From: Streptomyces hoynatensis
Lineage (GTDB): Bacteria; Actinomycetota; Actinomycetes; Streptomycetales; Streptomycetaceae
Reading direction: 5' to 3'
DNA length: 64,000 nt
NCBI RefSeq assembly: GCF_003626535.1
Contig: NZ_RBAL01000001.1
Span: 620,001 to 684,000 of the forward strand
Positions 9,741 to 17,635 of the stretch are shown in pieces (position 1 is the first letter of the stretch; each line of letters starts with the position of its first letter). The position numbers and the translations under genes are program-made. The notes below the pieces were generated by a model, which saw only the letters and a list, made by a program, of their open reading frames with translations, did no database searches and was not told where the DNA came from.

Positions 9741-9771
9741 TTTGCGCGCGCCCGAGAGATGCGCATAGCGT
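9734..9771 (+). promoter_or_regulatory. WblC-type autoregulated promoter
   Basis: An A/T-rich box AAAATAG (9734-9740) sits one base upstream of a -35 TTGCGC (9742-9747), 18-bp spacer, -10 TAGCGT (9766-9771). WhiB7/WblC proteins are known to bind with primary sigma at promoters that carry an A/T-rich stretch next to the -35, using their AT-hook. The box overlaps the stop codon of uvrD2. Transcription would begin near 9778, giving a leader of about 560 nt before wblC. Confidence 0.6.
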
Positions 9772-9901
9772 GCTGCACGCGACGCCGGAAGAGGGTTCCC
9801 CTTCCTTCGGGGCCGTGTTCTACTGAGTTGTACCAAGTTCGACCGAAGTGCACGCGTGGGCGATCAGCCCCGCCCGAGACGCCCAGAAGGAGGCGAGTCC
9901 C

Positions 9902-10216
9902 GTGAGCATCAACACCATCGGCAAACTGCTCGATCGGCCGCTCGCCGCTTCGCGTCCGTTCGGTGGTGTGTCCCGCCTGCACGGCACCGGTGTGTCCGGT
10001 GCCGCGGCCGCACGCGCGTCCGTCCCCGCAGCACGCGAGGCGGCGGCCGGGCGACCGACCCAGGCGCCCGTGGCGGTAATGGCGATTGAGCGCAATGCCT
10101 ATGCCTTCACGACCCATGTCACCGGCGCCGGACACCAGCTCTTCGGACAGCAGAAGACCCAGCTTCACACGATGTGGGCCCTCCGCGGGCTCGATCCCTG
10201 GAGTGATCCAGCCTGA
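9902..10216 (+). CDS. 104-residue leader ORF upstream of wblC (candidate uORF)
   Basis: GTG 9902 follows a near-perfect Shine-Dalgarno AGAAGGAGG (9885-9893) at 8 nt, so it is very likely translated. The product starts with a short helical SINTIGKLLDRP segment, is rich in Ala/Arg/Gly in the middle, and ends with a more conserved-looking stretch HTMWALRGLDPWSDPA. No known domain is recognised. Its stop codon falls inside a 7-bp hairpin and ends 25 nt before a perfect terminator, which is the layout of a translation-sensing uORF in whiB7/wblC leaders. It could also encode a functional small protein; the length is unusual for a pure sensor peptide. Confidence 0.6.
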   Translation: MSINTIGKLLDRPLAASRPFGGVSRLHGTGVSGAAAARASVPAAREAAAGRPTQAPVAVMAIERNAYAFTTHVTGAGHQLFGQQKTQLHTMWALRGLDPWSDPA

Positions 10217-10229
10217 TCGGCGAGATCAG
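10211..10229 (+). promoter_or_regulatory. hairpin overlapping the leader ORF stop
   Basis: Perfect 7-bp stem CCTGATC/GATCAGG with loop GGCGA. The ORF stop TGA is in the 5' arm, so a terminating or stalled ribosome would melt it. Lies 12 nt upstream of the attenuator stem. Confidence 0.6.
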
Positions 10230-10241
10230 GTCGGCACCTTC

Positions 10242-10284
10242 CAGGGCCGCGGAACCCACACCGGGAACCGCGGCCCTTCTGTTT
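10242..10284 (+). terminator. attenuator terminator in the wblC leader
   Basis: Perfect 10-bp stem AGGGCCGCGG (10242-10251) / CCGCGGCCCT (10267-10276), 15-nt loop, then TCTGTTTT. A rho-independent terminator 54 nt before the wblC start makes sense only as an attenuator. This matches the established model in which antibiotic-slowed translation of a uORF relieves termination and turns on WblC. Confidence 0.8.
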
Positions 10285-10337
10285 TGCCAGGCCCGGCCAC
10301 CAGCCGGGGACGACCGACAACGACACGAGGAATCACC

Positions 10338-10703
10338 GTGCCACTCGCGCCGTACGCCCGACCCGACCTGAACTCCCCACCCGATCCGGAGACTTTCGTG
10401 ACCCCCCTGTCCTCGGCCCAGCCGACCTCCCTGAACGGCCTCGACGAGGCCATCGACCGCCTCGACGACGGGGTGCCCTGTCGCTCCTACGACCCCGAGG
10501 TGTTCTTCGCCGAGACCCCCGAGGACGTCGAGTACGCCAAGTCCCTCTGCCGCGCCTGCCCGCTGCGTGAGGCCTGCCTCGCCGGGGCGAAGGAGCGCCG
10601 CGAGCCCTGGGGCGTCTGGGGCGGCGAACTCTTCGTCCAGGGCGTGGTCGTGCCGCGCAAGCGCCCGCGTGGGCGTCCCCGCAAGAATCCGGTCACGGCA
10701 TGA
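10338..10703 (+). CDS. wblC: WhiB-like antibiotic-resistance regulator WblC/WhiB7
   Basis: 121 residues. Four iron-sulfur cysteines (PCRSYDP, then CRACPLREAC), the WhiB beta-turn GVWGGELF, and a C-terminal AT-hook RGRPRK, the combination specific to WhiB7/WblC. The cytosolic 4Fe-4S protein binds the primary sigma factor and activates efflux, ribosome-protection and methylase genes after ribosome-targeting antibiotics. Start GTG 10338 has GAGG 8 nt upstream; GTG 10399 is an alternative. The expected control elements (A/T box promoter, uORF, terminator) are all visible upstream. Confidence 0.95.
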   Translation: MPLAPYARPDLNSPPDPETFVTPLSSAQPTSLNGLDEAIDRLDDGVPCRSYDPEVFFAETPEDVEYAKSLCRACPLREACLAGAKERREPWGVWGGELFVQGVVVPRKRPRGRPRKNPVTA

Positions 10704-10759
10704 ACGTCACCGGCACCATCGGAAGGCCCGCTCCGCACGGGCCGCGGAGAGACACCCAG

Positions 10760-11041
10760 ATGACCCCCATTCCCGCGTCCGCCCCCACGACCGGGGCGAA
10801 CGACCTGACGGCGGCCGGGAGGCTGCGCCAGGAACAGAACAGGACCAGGAAGTTGCAACTCATCCCAGAAGCCATGGCTCGTTCCCATATGACCGACCTG
10901 AGCCTTGAGGCGGAGTCTCAACGCACCGCCCGCCGGGTCGCCCTCGCTGCCCGCATGCAGCGCAGGTCGCGCCGGCTCCAGCGGCGGGCGGAGCGCGCCT
11001 CGCGGCGCGCCCGCCGCGCCCTGGCGCAGGCGGTGATGTAA
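10760..11041 (+). CDS. small very basic hypothetical protein
   Basis: 93 residues, unknown function. The C-terminal third is one arginine-rich helix (RMQRRSRRLQRRAERASRR region) that would bind nucleic acid or ribosomes by charge alone. ATG 10760 has GGAGA 9 nt upstream. An in-frame ATG at 10700 overlaps the wblC stop (ATGA), so translational coupling with 20 extra residues is also possible. Position suggests co-transcription with wblC and hence antibiotic induction (inference). Confidence 0.65.
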   Translation: MTPIPASAPTTGANDLTAAGRLRQEQNRTRKLQLIPEAMARSHMTDLSLEAESQRTARRVALAARMQRRSRRLQRRAERASRRARRALAQAVM

Positions 11042-11082
11042 GAGGCCGCGACGCCGTGACAGGCGCCGCGGACGGGGGGAGG

Positions 11083-11125
11083 CGGCCGGCCTGAGACGGG
11101 GAGACCCGGCTCAGGCCGGCCGTTT
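11083..11125 (+). terminator. terminator after the wblC operon
   Basis: Perfect 13-bp stem CGGCCGGCCTGAG (11083-11095) / CTCAGGCCGGCCG (11110-11122), 14-nt loop, followed by TTT on the + strand. The 3' arm covers the last codons and stop of the convergent ABC1 gene. Confidence 0.75.
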
Positions 11126-12601
11126 CACGTGTGCGCCGGGAGCCTCGCCGGCCTCCTCCTCCGCCTCCTCGGCCTCTTCTGCCTTCTCGGCCTCTTCGTT
11201 CCCCTCGGCCCCGGCGTGCGCGAAGGCGGCGTCCTCGGCTGCCTCCTCGCCTTCGTCCTCGCCTTCCGCGGGCTCGGCGAACCCGGGCAGGCCGGCGAGC
11301 AGTTCCTCCCGCATCCGCACCGTGGCCCCGAGCTGGCACAGCACCCCGATGGTGCTCAACGTCACCCGGTGGATCAGCAGGTAGGACGGCGGGAGGTTCA
11401 GCTGGCGGCCCAACTGGTAGGCGGCGGACCTGGGATCGGCGATGCGCCCGGCCTGCTCCCGCATCCACTCCCGGCTGAAGCCGAACTCCTCCTCCCGGGC
11501 GGGCTCGATGATCGGCAGCAGATAGTCGAGGACCTCCGCCGGGTCGAGTTCGATGCTCGGCTTCACGAAGCCCTCGCCGCAGAGCAGGGCGTACACCTCC
11601 TCCGCCCGCCCGTCGAGCGTCATCCGCAGCGCCCTTCCTATGACGGGGGGCAGGCCGCCCGGCAGCCTGTTGACCGCGCCGAAGTCCATCACCCCGAGCT
11701 TCCAGGAACGCTCTCCGCCCTCCTCGTGCGGCACGAGGCGGAAGTTCCCCGGGTGGGCGTCGGCGTGCAGCATCCCCGTCCGCGCGGTGCCGGTGAAGAG
11801 GAAGCGCGCCAGCAGCTGTCCTGCCCGGTCGCGCTCCTCGCGGCTGCCGCCGCCGATCACCTCGGACAGCGGGCGCCCCGGCAGCCACTCGCTGATCAGC
11901 ACCTGGTCCGCCTGGCAGACGACGTCCGGGACGATCACGTCCGGGTCGTCGCGGAACTCCCGCGCGTAGCGCCGCTGCGCCTCCGCCTCGAGACCGTAGT
12001 CCAGCTCCTCGGCCACCCGCTGCCGCAGCTCCTCCACCAGCGGCTTCAGGTCCATGCCGGGGATGAAGGGGCCGAGCAGCCTGACGAACCGGCCCAGCTG
12101 CGTCAGGTCGGAGAGCAGCGCCTCGCCCGCGCCCGGGTACTGGATCTTGACGGCCACCTCGCGGCCGTCCCGCCACACCGCGCGGTGCACCTGCCCGATC
12201 GACGCGGCCGCCGCCGGGCGCTCGTCGAACTCGCGGAACAGCTCGCGCCAGTCGGGGCCGAGCCGCTCGGCGAGCGCGGCCCGCACCGAGGAGGCGGGCA
12301 GCGGCGGCGCCGCCTCCTGGAGCTTGGTCAGCGCCGCCCGGTAGGGCCCGGCGACCGCCTCGGGGAGCGCCGACTCGAACACCGAGAGGGCCTGGCCGAG
12401 CTTCATGGCCCCGCCCTTGAGCTCGCCGAGCACGCTGAACAGCTGCTCCGCCGTCCGCTGCTGAAGCTCGCTGCCGACCAGCTCCGCCGAGCGCCCGCCG
12501 ATCCGCTTGCCCAGGCTCCACGTCGCCCGGCCGGCGAAGCTCAGCGGCAGGGTGGCCAGCTTCGCCGTCCTGGTCACCGCCTTACGGGGTAGATCAGACA
12601 T
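11111..12601 (-). CDS. ABC1/AarF/UbiB-family atypical kinase
   Basis: 496 residues. ABC1 signatures: a GGAMKLGQALS nucleotide-loop-blocking helix near 65-75, AAASIGQVHRA (the Ala-rich loop), VAVKIQYPG with the catalytic-type Lys, HADAHPGNF and the metal-binding MDFG. UbiB/COQ8-like proteins are ATPases linked to isoprenoid-quinone or lipid metabolism. No clear membrane segment. The C-terminus is a Glu/Ala-rich tail of about 60 residues, probably disordered. ATG 12601 has GGAGGGG upstream. The same gene follows whiB7 in mycobacteria, so the neighbourhood is old, but the exact substrate is unknown. Confidence 0.88.
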   Translation of the reverse strand: MSDLPRKAVTRTAKLATLPLSFAGRATWSLGKRIGGRSAELVGSELQQRTAEQLFSVLGELKGGAMKLGQALSVFESALPEAVAGPYRAALTKLQEAAPPLPASSVRAALAERLGPDWRELFREFDERPAAAASIGQVHRAVWRDGREVAVKIQYPGAGEALLSDLTQLGRFVRLLGPFIPGMDLKPLVEELRQRVAEELDYGLEAEAQRRYAREFRDDPDVIVPDVVCQADQVLISEWLPGRPLSEVIGGGSREERDRAGQLLARFLFTGTARTGMLHADAHPGNFRLVPHEEGGERSWKLGVMDFGAVNRLPGGLPPVIGRALRMTLDGRAEEVYALLCGEGFVKPSIELDPAEVLDYLLPIIEPAREEEFGFSREWMREQAGRIADPRSAAYQLGRQLNLPPSYLLIHRVTLSTIGVLCQLGATVRMREELLAGLPGFAEPAEGEDEGEEAAEDAAFAHAGAEGNEEAEKAEEAEEAEEEAGEAPGAHVKRPA

Positions 12602-12777
12602 GCCGTCCCCTCCAACTCCCACCGGGCCGCCCGAGACCGGGGTCATCCGGGAAGCCGCCCGTATCCGAGGGCCGGGGCCCCGCTTCAGGCCGTGGGCACG
12701 ACCGCGGCTCCACTCATCTTCCACCGCCATTGTGGACCCGTGGACGGACAACCCCGAGGGCCGCGGAGGGGATCGGC

Positions 12778-14022
12778 TCACGCCATGGGCCGCCCCCTCC
12801 CGCCCGGCCGCGGGCCCGCCGCCCCCGCTCGCCCGGCCGCTCCCGCCCGCCGCGCGGTCCCCGCCTGCCGGGGCCTCTCCGCCCGCCTGGCCTGCTCCGG
12901 CTGTCCGGCCTCGGCCGCCTCCCGGGCCTCCGCCGCCCGCTTGGCCTCCTCCGCCTCCCGGGCCGCCTCCGCCTCCCGGGCGGCGGCCTCGGCCCCGCAG
13001 GGGCACTCGGGGTGCGGAGGGATCGCGTGGCTGCTCACCGAGAGCCCTGGCAGGGCGATCTCGGTCCTCGTGCTCGGCCCCGGTGGCGCCGAGGCGTCCA
13101 GGAAGGCGAGCGCCGCGCACGCCGTCAGCCCGGCCACCGCCCCGGCGAGCGGGCCGTCGCAGGCGGGCACCCCGCGGTCCGCGGCGTTGCGCCACTGGCC
13201 CACCAGCAGGGGCCAGCTCGGCTCCCGCCGCGCCCGCTCCCGCAGCAGGCAGCCGGCGCAGCCGGTCCGCCCCGGCAACACCAGCGGGCCCACGAAGCCC
13301 GTCGCCTCCACCACCCCCGCGTACAGGTGCGGGGTGCCGGCGGCGAGCACCGGCTCGGCGAGGGCCGGGTCGGGGGCGTAGGACAGCAGGCCGTCCCGGG
13401 GCGCGAAGATCACCAGCCGCGCCCCCTCCCGCCGCTCCTCCCCCGTGCCGCGCGGCCAGGGCACGCCCTCCCGCACCAGGCCCTCCGCGGCCTGGGCCCG
13501 GCGGGTCCCGAGGTGCTCGGCGCGCAGCCCGCCCGGGCCCAGGTCGGCCGGCGCCACCCGCCCGCCGTCGACCACCTCGACCCGGCCCACGCCTGCCTGG
13601 GCCAGGGCCGCCGCGACCGCCGCCCCCACCCGGCCCGCTCCCCGCACCTGCACCCAGGCGCTGCGCCGGTCGACCAGCCGCCGCACCCCGGCCCCCGGCT
13701 CCCGGTGCAGCAGCGAGAGCGCGGCGAGGTCGGGCCGCAGCCGCTCGCCGACCCGGGCCACGGCCTCCCGCTCGGCGGTCGCGTCCTCCAGCACGCCGGC
13801 GGCCGCCAGCCGGGCCGCGAGCCGGTCGGCCGCGTCCCGGCCGAGCCCGAGCGCCGCCGCGGCGTCCCGGAGCGCCGGGAGCGCCCGGGTGCCGTCGAGG
13901 AGGGTGAGGAAGCTCTCGGTCGCGCTGTTCAGCGGCCCGAACAGCACTGAGTGCGCGGGTGTGACCCCGTAGCGCACCGTGTGCCGATCGCGCCATCCGC
14001 GGCGCAGTGAGGTCTTGATCAT
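12778..14022 (-). CDS. diverged ThiF/E1-like protein with RRE-like N-terminus
   Basis: 414 residues. Residues 1-90 resemble a winged-helix peptide-recognition (RRE/PqqD-like) unit. Residues about 122-340 form an E1/ThiF-like Rossmann domain (VRGAGRVGAAVA, VEVVDGGRV). A CAGC knuckle in the later part and a C-terminal CPC motif could bind zinc. The glycine loop has Arg for one Gly and the N..R adenylation residues expected after the D-x-D strand are missing, so ATP-dependent adenylation is doubtful. Automatic annotation often calls such proteins TOMM leader-binding or ThiF family. The last 80 residues are an Ala/Glu/Arg coiled or disordered tail. Start could be the GTG three codons upstream. 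No RiPP precursor is obvious nearby. Confidence 0.6.
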   Translation of the reverse strand: MIKTSLRRGWRDRHTVRYGVTPAHSVLFGPLNSATESFLTLLDGTRALPALRDAAAALGLGRDAADRLAARLAAAGVLEDATAEREAVARVGERLRPDLAALSLLHREPGAGVRRLVDRRSAWVQVRGAGRVGAAVAAALAQAGVGRVEVVDGGRVAPADLGPGGLRAEHLGTRRAQAAEGLVREGVPWPRGTGEERREGARLVIFAPRDGLLSYAPDPALAEPVLAAGTPHLYAGVVEATGFVGPLVLPGRTGCAGCLLRERARREPSWPLLVGQWRNAADRGVPACDGPLAGAVAGLTACAALAFLDASAPPGPSTRTEIALPGLSVSSHAIPPHPECPCGAEAAAREAEAAREAEEAKRAAEAREAAEAGQPEQARRAERPRQAGTARRAGAAGRAGAAGPRPGGRGRPMA

Positions 14023-14040
14023 CGGATGCACGGTGGCCCC

Positions 14041-14170
14041 CCGTTCTGTCCTGCCTGTTACTGCCTGCCCTGTGCTGCTCTGTAGTGCCCTGTAGCGCCC
14101 TGTGCTGCTCTGTGCTGCTCTGTTTCGGTATCCGGCGATTCGTCGTGCTCTGTACTGCCCTGAACTGCCG
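14041..14170 (+). repeat. 10-bp phased tandem repeat upstream of the ThiF-like gene
   Basis: Five perfectly 10-bp-spaced units at 14071-14120 (TGTGCTGCTC, TGTAGTGCCC, TGTAGCGCCC, TGTGCTGCTC, TGTGCTGCTC), with related units at 14051-14070 and again at 14141-14170 after a 20-bp interruption. They lie 50-150 bp upstream of the ThiF-like start, in its promoter/leader. The rest of 14171-14448 holds no gene I can support. A period of one helical turn places every unit on the same DNA face. Confidence 0.85.
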
Positions 14171-14436
14171 TCGCCGTGCCGCCCGTTCCGCCGCCCCTCC
14201 CTGGGGTGGTGCGCCCACCGGGGGTCTGCCGCCGCCCCGGCAAGGGACTTTGGTGACCCCGAGTGCGTACCCGGTGACGCGCTGAGAACATCATGAGGCA
14301 GGGCAGAGCGCGCGTGTGTGACCTTTTCCACAGGAAGCCGAGATAGTCCTATAAAAAGGGCGTCTGGGGCGGAGGTTGAGGGCTTTCCCGGGACGCCCAC
14401 AGGCCGCCAGGCGGGACATATCAGGCCGCCACCCGG

Positions 14437-14448
14437 TAACGTCGAAGT
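14437..14448 (+). promoter_or_regulatory. -10 element before the YgjP-like gene
   Basis: TAACGT at 14437-14442 lies 6 nt before the GTG start, with no Shine-Dalgarno. Another A/T-rich candidate, TATAAA near 14350, could serve a longer leader. Confidence 0.4.
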
Positions 14449-15054
14449 GTGCCCGCCGATCCGCTGAACAGCGCCGGCCCGCCGCAGCGCATCACCCCGG
14501 CGGGCAGGACGGCGCTGGACGAAGAGGGGAACGAGCGCGTCGAGGTCAGGCGCAGTTCCCGCCGCAGGCGCACCGTCTCCGCCTACCGCGAGGGCGACCG
14601 CACGATCGTCATGATCCCCGCCCGGATGACCGCGGACGAGGAACGCCGCTGGGTGTCCGTGATGCTCGACAAGCTGGCGGCCCAGGAGGACCGCCGCATC
14701 CTCGACGACGACGACCTCAGGCGCCGCGCGGCCGAGCTCTCCGACCGGTACCTCCAGGGCCGGGCGCGACCCGACAGCGTACGCTGGGTGACCAACCAGA
14801 ACGCCAGGTGGGGCTCGTGCACCCCCGCCCTCGGCAGCATCCGCCTCTCCCACCGCCTCCAGGGCATGCCGGAGTACGTCGTCGACTACGTGCTGCTGCA
14901 CGAGCTCGCGCACCTGCTGGTGCCGGGACACGGCCCCGGCTTCTGGCGGTTGCTCGACCGGTATCCCCGCACGGAGCGGGCCCGCGGCTTCCTCGAGGGC
15001 GTGGTGGCCGCCGAGCGGCTGCCGTATGCGCCCTGGCCGCGCCGGGCCGACTGA
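14449..15054 (+). CDS. YgjP/M48-type zinc metallopeptidase
   Basis: 201 residues. Carries NQNARWGSC, the signature of the DUF45/YgjP (WLM-like) family, and the zinc site HELAHLLVPGHGPGFW (HExxH plus downstream His). No signal peptide or membrane segment, so cytosolic. The family acts as a peptidase on ubiquitin-like or other unknown substrates; the bacterial role is not established. GTG 14449 is chosen because it fits the -10 spacing and lies before the RVEVRRSSRRRRTV strand typical of the family. Confidence 0.82.
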   Translation: MPADPLNSAGPPQRITPAGRTALDEEGNERVEVRRSSRRRRTVSAYREGDRTIVMIPARMTADEERRWVSVMLDKLAAQEDRRILDDDDLRRRAAELSDRYLQGRARPDSVRWVTNQNARWGSCTPALGSIRLSHRLQGMPEYVVDYVLLHELAHLLVPGHGPGFWRLLDRYPRTERARGFLEGVVAAERLPYAPWPRRAD

Positions 15055-15174
15055 GCCGCCCGGCAGGCCCCCTCCCGGCCGCGGGGAACCGGTGGCCCGG
15101 GGCCCGCCGTCCTGGGGAGCGGATAGTCTGACCGCGGAGGTATGCCGCTTTCGGATGGGGGACGGTCGTTACGT

Positions 15175-16905
15175 ATGGTGACGCAGTTCACGCGTGGCCA
15201 GAAGGCCAGGCTCAGCGACCTGACACGGGGGACGGATCTGTACGTCGGCGTGCAGATATCCGGCCCCGGCCTGGTCTTCGACATCAGCTGCTTCGGGCTC
15301 GACGCCGAGGAGCGGCTCTCGGACGACCGGTACTTCGTCTTCTACAACCAGCCCAAGTCCCCTGAGGAAGCCCTCCAGTTGCTCGGGGCGCAGGCCGGCG
15401 ACACCGAGTCGTTCCGGGTCACGCTCGACAAGGTGCCCGCGGCCATCGACCGGCTGGCCTTCACCGCCACCATCGACGGCGAGGGCACCATGGCCCAGGC
15501 CGCGCCCGGCTACCTGCGGATCGTCGCGGGCGGCGAGGAGGTGGCGCGGTACTCCTTCGACGGCTCCGAGTTCAGCACCGAACGCGCGGTGATGCTCGGG
15601 GACTTCTACCGCAAGGACGGCTGGCGGTTCGCCGCCGTCGGGCAGGGCTTCGACGGCGGACTCGCCGCCTTGCTGCGGCACTTCGGCGGGGAGGTGGAGG
15701 ACGAGGAGCCGGAGCCGGAACCCGCAGGGGCCGCCCCCGGGTTCGCGCCCCCTGGCGCCGCGCCCGGCTTCGCGCCGCCGGCCGCCCCCGGCTTCGCCCC
15801 GCCCGCGGCCGCCTCCGCGCCCCCTGCGGCGCCCCAACCGGCCCCGCCGCCGGCCGCGTTCCAGCCGCCGGCTCCCCAGCCCGCGGCCCCGCAGCCCGCC
15901 GCGTTCCAGCCGCCCCCGCCGCAGCCCGCCCCGGCCCCCCAGCCGCCCGTGGCCCCGCAGCCCCCCGTGGCGACGCAGCCCCCCGCGGCCCCGCAGCCCG
16001 CGCAGCCTGCCTACGGCCTGCCGCAGCCGGCCGGCACCGGCGCCTTCGCCGCTCCCCCCACCGCCCCCCAGCCCGGCTTCGCCCCGCAGCCGGGGCAGTC
16101 GCCCCAGCCCGGCTTCGCGCCGCAGCCGGGGCAGCCGCCGCAGCCCGGACAGCCCGCCGCGTACCCCCAGCCCGGCCTGCCGCAGGGCGGACCGGTGCAG
16201 GGCGGACCGGTGCAAGGCGGACCGGTGCAGGGCGGACCGGTGCAGGGCGGACTGCGCGGGACCCTCGACCAGTTCCGCGGCGGCACCGAGCAGGGCCGCT
16301 GGGCGCAGCCCAACGCCCAGCTGATCCGCGTGGACCTGGGCGAGGGCGGCCCGGTCCTGGCCCGCCAGGGCAGCATGGTGCTCTACCAGGGCGACGTCGA
16401 CTTCGGCTACAAGGGCGCCGGGGTGCGCGGCCGCCTCAAGGCCAGGATGACCGGGGAGGGCTTCCCCTCGCTGATGCGCTGCACCGGCAGCGGCCGGGTC
16501 TTCCTCGCCGAGGAGGCCGCGCGGCTGCACCTGGTGGAGCTCCAGGGCGACGCGCTGTGCGTGACCTCCCAGCACGTCCTGGCCTTCGACGAGTCGCTCG
16601 ACTGCGACGTGCGGCGCATCGACGGCCACGGCATCCCCGGCGGCTCGCTGTTCGCCCTCCAGTTCCAGGGGCACGGCACGCTCGTGCTCACCACCCGCGG
16701 CGAGCCGCTGGTGATGCCCGTCACGCCGATGACCTTCGCCGACGCCAACGCGATCGTCGCCTGGTCGGCCGCGGCCCAGGTCCTGGTGGCCAACCAGGTG
16801 CGGCTGCGCCGCCACGCCTATCCCGGGCACACCGGCGAGACCACGCAGCTGCAGTTCCGCGGCGCCCCGGGGAACTTCGCCATCGTCCAGCCCTACGAGA
16901 TCTGA
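15175..16905 (+). CDS. TerD domain fused to an AIM24 domain
   Basis: 576 residues. Residues 1-180 form a TerD-like domain (DLYVGVQISG, then SDDRYFVFYNQPKSPEEA matching the calcium-binding TerD core). Residues about 185-370 are a Pro/Gln/Ala-rich linker, including GGPVQ repeats. Residues about 375-575 form an AIM24 beta-barrel (ARQGSMVLYQGDVDFGYKG ... LVMPVTPM). TerD proteins act in tellurite/stress responses; AIM24 function in bacteria is unknown. ATG 15175 is preferred because MVTQFTRGQKA is the usual TerD start, but an in-frame ATG at 15142 exists, 12 nt after a TAGTCT -10 (15124-15129). It heads a run of three AIM24 genes. Confidence 0.85.
   Translation: MVTQFTRGQKARLSDLTRGTDLYVGVQISGPGLVFDISCFGLDAEERLSDDRYFVFYNQPKSPEEALQLLGAQAGDTESFRVTLDKVPAAIDRLAFTATIDGEGTMAQAAPGYLRIVAGGEEVARYSFDGSEFSTERAVMLGDFYRKDGWRFAAVGQGFDGGLAALLRHFGGEVEDEEPEPEPAGAAPGFAPPGAAPGFAPPAAPGFAPPAAASAPPAAPQPAPPPAAFQPPAPQPAAPQPAAFQPPPPQPAPAPQPPVAPQPPVATQPPAAPQPAQPAYGLPQPAGTGAFAAPPTAPQPGFAPQPGQSPQPGFAPQPGQPPQPGQPAAYPQPGLPQGGPVQGGPVQGGPVQGGPVQGGLRGTLDQFRGGTEQGRWAQPNAQLIRVDLGEGGPVLARQGSMVLYQGDVDFGYKGAGVRGRLKARMTGEGFPSLMRCTGSGRVFLAEEAARLHLVELQGDALCVTSQHVLAFDESLDCDVRRIDGHGIPGGSLFALQFQGHGTLVLTTRGEPLVMPVTPMTFADANAIVAWSAAAQVLVANQVRLRRHAYPGHTGETTQLQFRGAPGNFAIVQPYEI
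16183..16254 (+). repeat. 15-bp tandem repeat in the TerD-AIM24 linker
   Basis: Five units of CAGGGCGGACCGGTG, nearly identical, encoding repeated GGPVQ just before the AIM24 domain. The near identity suggests recent expansion. Confidence 0.85.
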
Positions 16906-16917
16906 CCGGAGCCCGTG

Positions 16918-17598
16918 ATGGACCAGCGCATGATCGCGGGGCACGCGCCGACCCCGCCCGCGGCCAGGATGGAAAACCACGGCCCGACCATGGCCAGGGT
17001 CGCCATGACCACGGGCCAGGACGTCTTCGCCAGGGCGGGCTCCATGGTCGCCTACGAGGGCTACATCCAGTACGAGTCCAACCCGGCCTCCTGGGGCCGC
17101 GCCATCGCCGGGCGGCTGACCGGCGAGAGCGTCCCGCTGATGAAGTGCCAGGGGGACGGCCTGCTGTACCTCGCCGACTACGGGGCCAACGTGGTCTGCC
17201 TCCCCCTGGAGAACGACAACATCTCGGTGAACGCGACCAACGTCCTCGCCTTCGACGCGCACCTGGAGTGGGGCGTGCAACGGGTCAAGGGCATCGCCAA
17301 GTTCGCCGGGCAGGGCCTGTTCAACCTCGGCATCTCCGGCACCGGCTGGGTGGCCGTCACCAGCCGTGGCCTCCCGATCGTCGTGGACTGCGCGCAGTCC
17401 GGCGAGACCTACGTCGACCCGGACGCCCTCGTCGCCTGGTCCACCGGCCTCCAGGTGAACGGCAAGCGCAGCTTCAAGGCCGGCTCGCTGATCGGCCGCG
17501 GCAGCGGCGAGGCCTACCAACTGGGCTTCTCCGGCACCGGCTTCGTGATCGTGCAGCCGAGCGAGGACAGCACCGACCGGCTCGCCCAGCAGCAGTAG
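16918..17598 (+). CDS. AIM24 family protein (second copy)
   Basis: 226 residues, one AIM24 domain: FARAGSMVAYEGYIQY near the N-terminus, GLLYLADYGANV in the middle, and the paired SGTGWVAVTS / SGTGFVIVQPS strands. No signal peptide. Starts 12 nt after the TerD-AIM24 stop with GGAG 6 nt before ATG 16918 (GTG 16915 also in frame), so surely co-transcribed. Function is unknown; the mitochondrial namesake affects inner-membrane organisation. Confidence 0.85.
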   Translation: MDQRMIAGHAPTPPAARMENHGPTMARVAMTTGQDVFARAGSMVAYEGYIQYESNPASWGRAIAGRLTGESVPLMKCQGDGLLYLADYGANVVCLPLENDNISVNATNVLAFDAHLEWGVQRVKGIAKFAGQGLFNLGISGTGWVAVTSRGLPIVVDCAQSGETYVDPDALVAWSTGLQVNGKRSFKAGSLIGRGSGEAYQLGFSGTGFVIVQPSEDSTDRLAQQQ

Positions 17599-17635
17599 CC
17601 GCAGCCGAGACGCACCGAGACGGGGGATACCGACC

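Noticed and set aside
1836..9836. Very long minus-strand open frames (1836-5558, 5886-9836) and similar + strand frames
   Set aside because: Shadow frames of adnA, adnB, nudC and uvrD2 created by high GC; their composition is Arg/Gly/Pro-rich and has no domains.
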